A stretch of DNA of 64,000 nucleotides from Pseudomonas sp. 6D_7.1_Bac1. Its GTDB lineage: Bacteria; Pseudomonadota; Gammaproteobacteria; Pseudomonadales; Pseudomonadaceae. Of the stretch, positions 63,960 to 64,000 are shown piece by piece. Each line of letters opens with the position of its first letter. The first letter of the stretch is position 1. Location: the NCBI RefSeq assembly GCF_025465945.1, contig NZ_JANLNW010000006.1:147758-211757 (forward strand), in the 5' to 3' direction. A model generated the notes under the pieces. It was not told the DNA's origin and did not search any database. It saw only the letters and a list, made by a program, of their open reading frames with translations. Made by a program: the position numbers and the translations under genes.

Positions 63960-64000
63960 GGGCTTTCTGCAACTCATTGATAGAAAAGCAAAATTAAGTG

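Overview
The window is chromosomal DNA of a Pseudomonas of the P. fluorescens group. The evidence is gene content and order that match blocks I remember from P. aeruginosa PAO1 (PA0102-PA0114, PA5505-PA5478, PA0195-PA0196, PA0446-PA0448), typical Pseudomonas REP-type inverted repeats in many gaps, high G+C third positions, and hallmark genes such as algB/kinB, dgcH, gcdH and a probable ersA small RNA. I saw no phage, IS element, integron, CRISPR array, tRNA or rRNA. Almost all of it is core genome.

Layout. 1-465 is the tail of a radical SAM gene. 709-3067 is a beta-carbonic anhydrase plus a SulP anion transporter. 3202-12741 is the aa3-type cytochrome c oxidase locus: coxB-coxA-ctaG-coxC, a small antisense membrane gene, SURF1, a Sco-like protein, ctaA, ctaB and a SCO1/SenC copper chaperone. 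12917-15433 is the methionine importer metNIQ. 15639-19425 holds a lipoprotein, znuBC, zur and znuA. 19587-24814 holds thrB, a DUF2782 gene, polA, a Spot 42/ErsA-position small RNA, a striking 127-bp near-palindrome and engB. 25006-26784 holds cytochromes c5 and c4 and dsbA. 26799-32397 holds an endonuclease/phosphatase-family gene, the diguanylate cyclase dgcH, an AmpDh2-like amidase and an EAL phosphodiesterase. 32405-35552 is kinB/algB, the alginate two-component system. 35994-39895 holds two small membrane proteins, gltP and a double-Gate-domain protein. 40051-43589 is a four-gene MCE (Mla-like) lipid transporter. 43644-50391 holds a DUF5924 protein, an M16 protease, a Na/Pi cotransporter, TerC and a CitMHS citrate transporter. 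50736-55080 holds a GFA protein, a DUF4105 protein translationally coupled to three tandem DUF2388 genes, and two DUF1127 genes. 55400-59971 holds an acetate/succinate CoA-transferase and pntAa-pntAb-pntB. 60402-63895 is gcdR, gcdH and gcdG (glutarate catabolism), followed by a terminator.

How the parts work together. The oxidase locus is a complete kit: structural subunits, copper delivery (CtaG, SCO1, perhaps the Sco-like protein), heme A synthesis (ctaB then ctaA) and SURF1. Cytochromes c4 and c5 encoded further on are plausible electron donors. The coxB, coxC and ctaB starts each have an AANAANAA box close to the ribosome-binding site, which suggests Hfq/Crc catabolite control. The dgcH and EAL genes flank an amidase and lie next to kinB/algB, so a cell-envelope and exopolysaccharide theme runs through 26-36 kb, and the ErsA RNA fits the same envelope-stress theme.

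I did not find a clearly new multi-gene system. The strongest leads are the nested 127-bp palindrome beside ersA, the putative Crc boxes in the oxidase locus, the Sco-like CxxxC protein, the DUF4105/DUF2388 operon, the DUF1127 pair sharing an AACTGTACCTGT box, and the structured element upstream of gltP.
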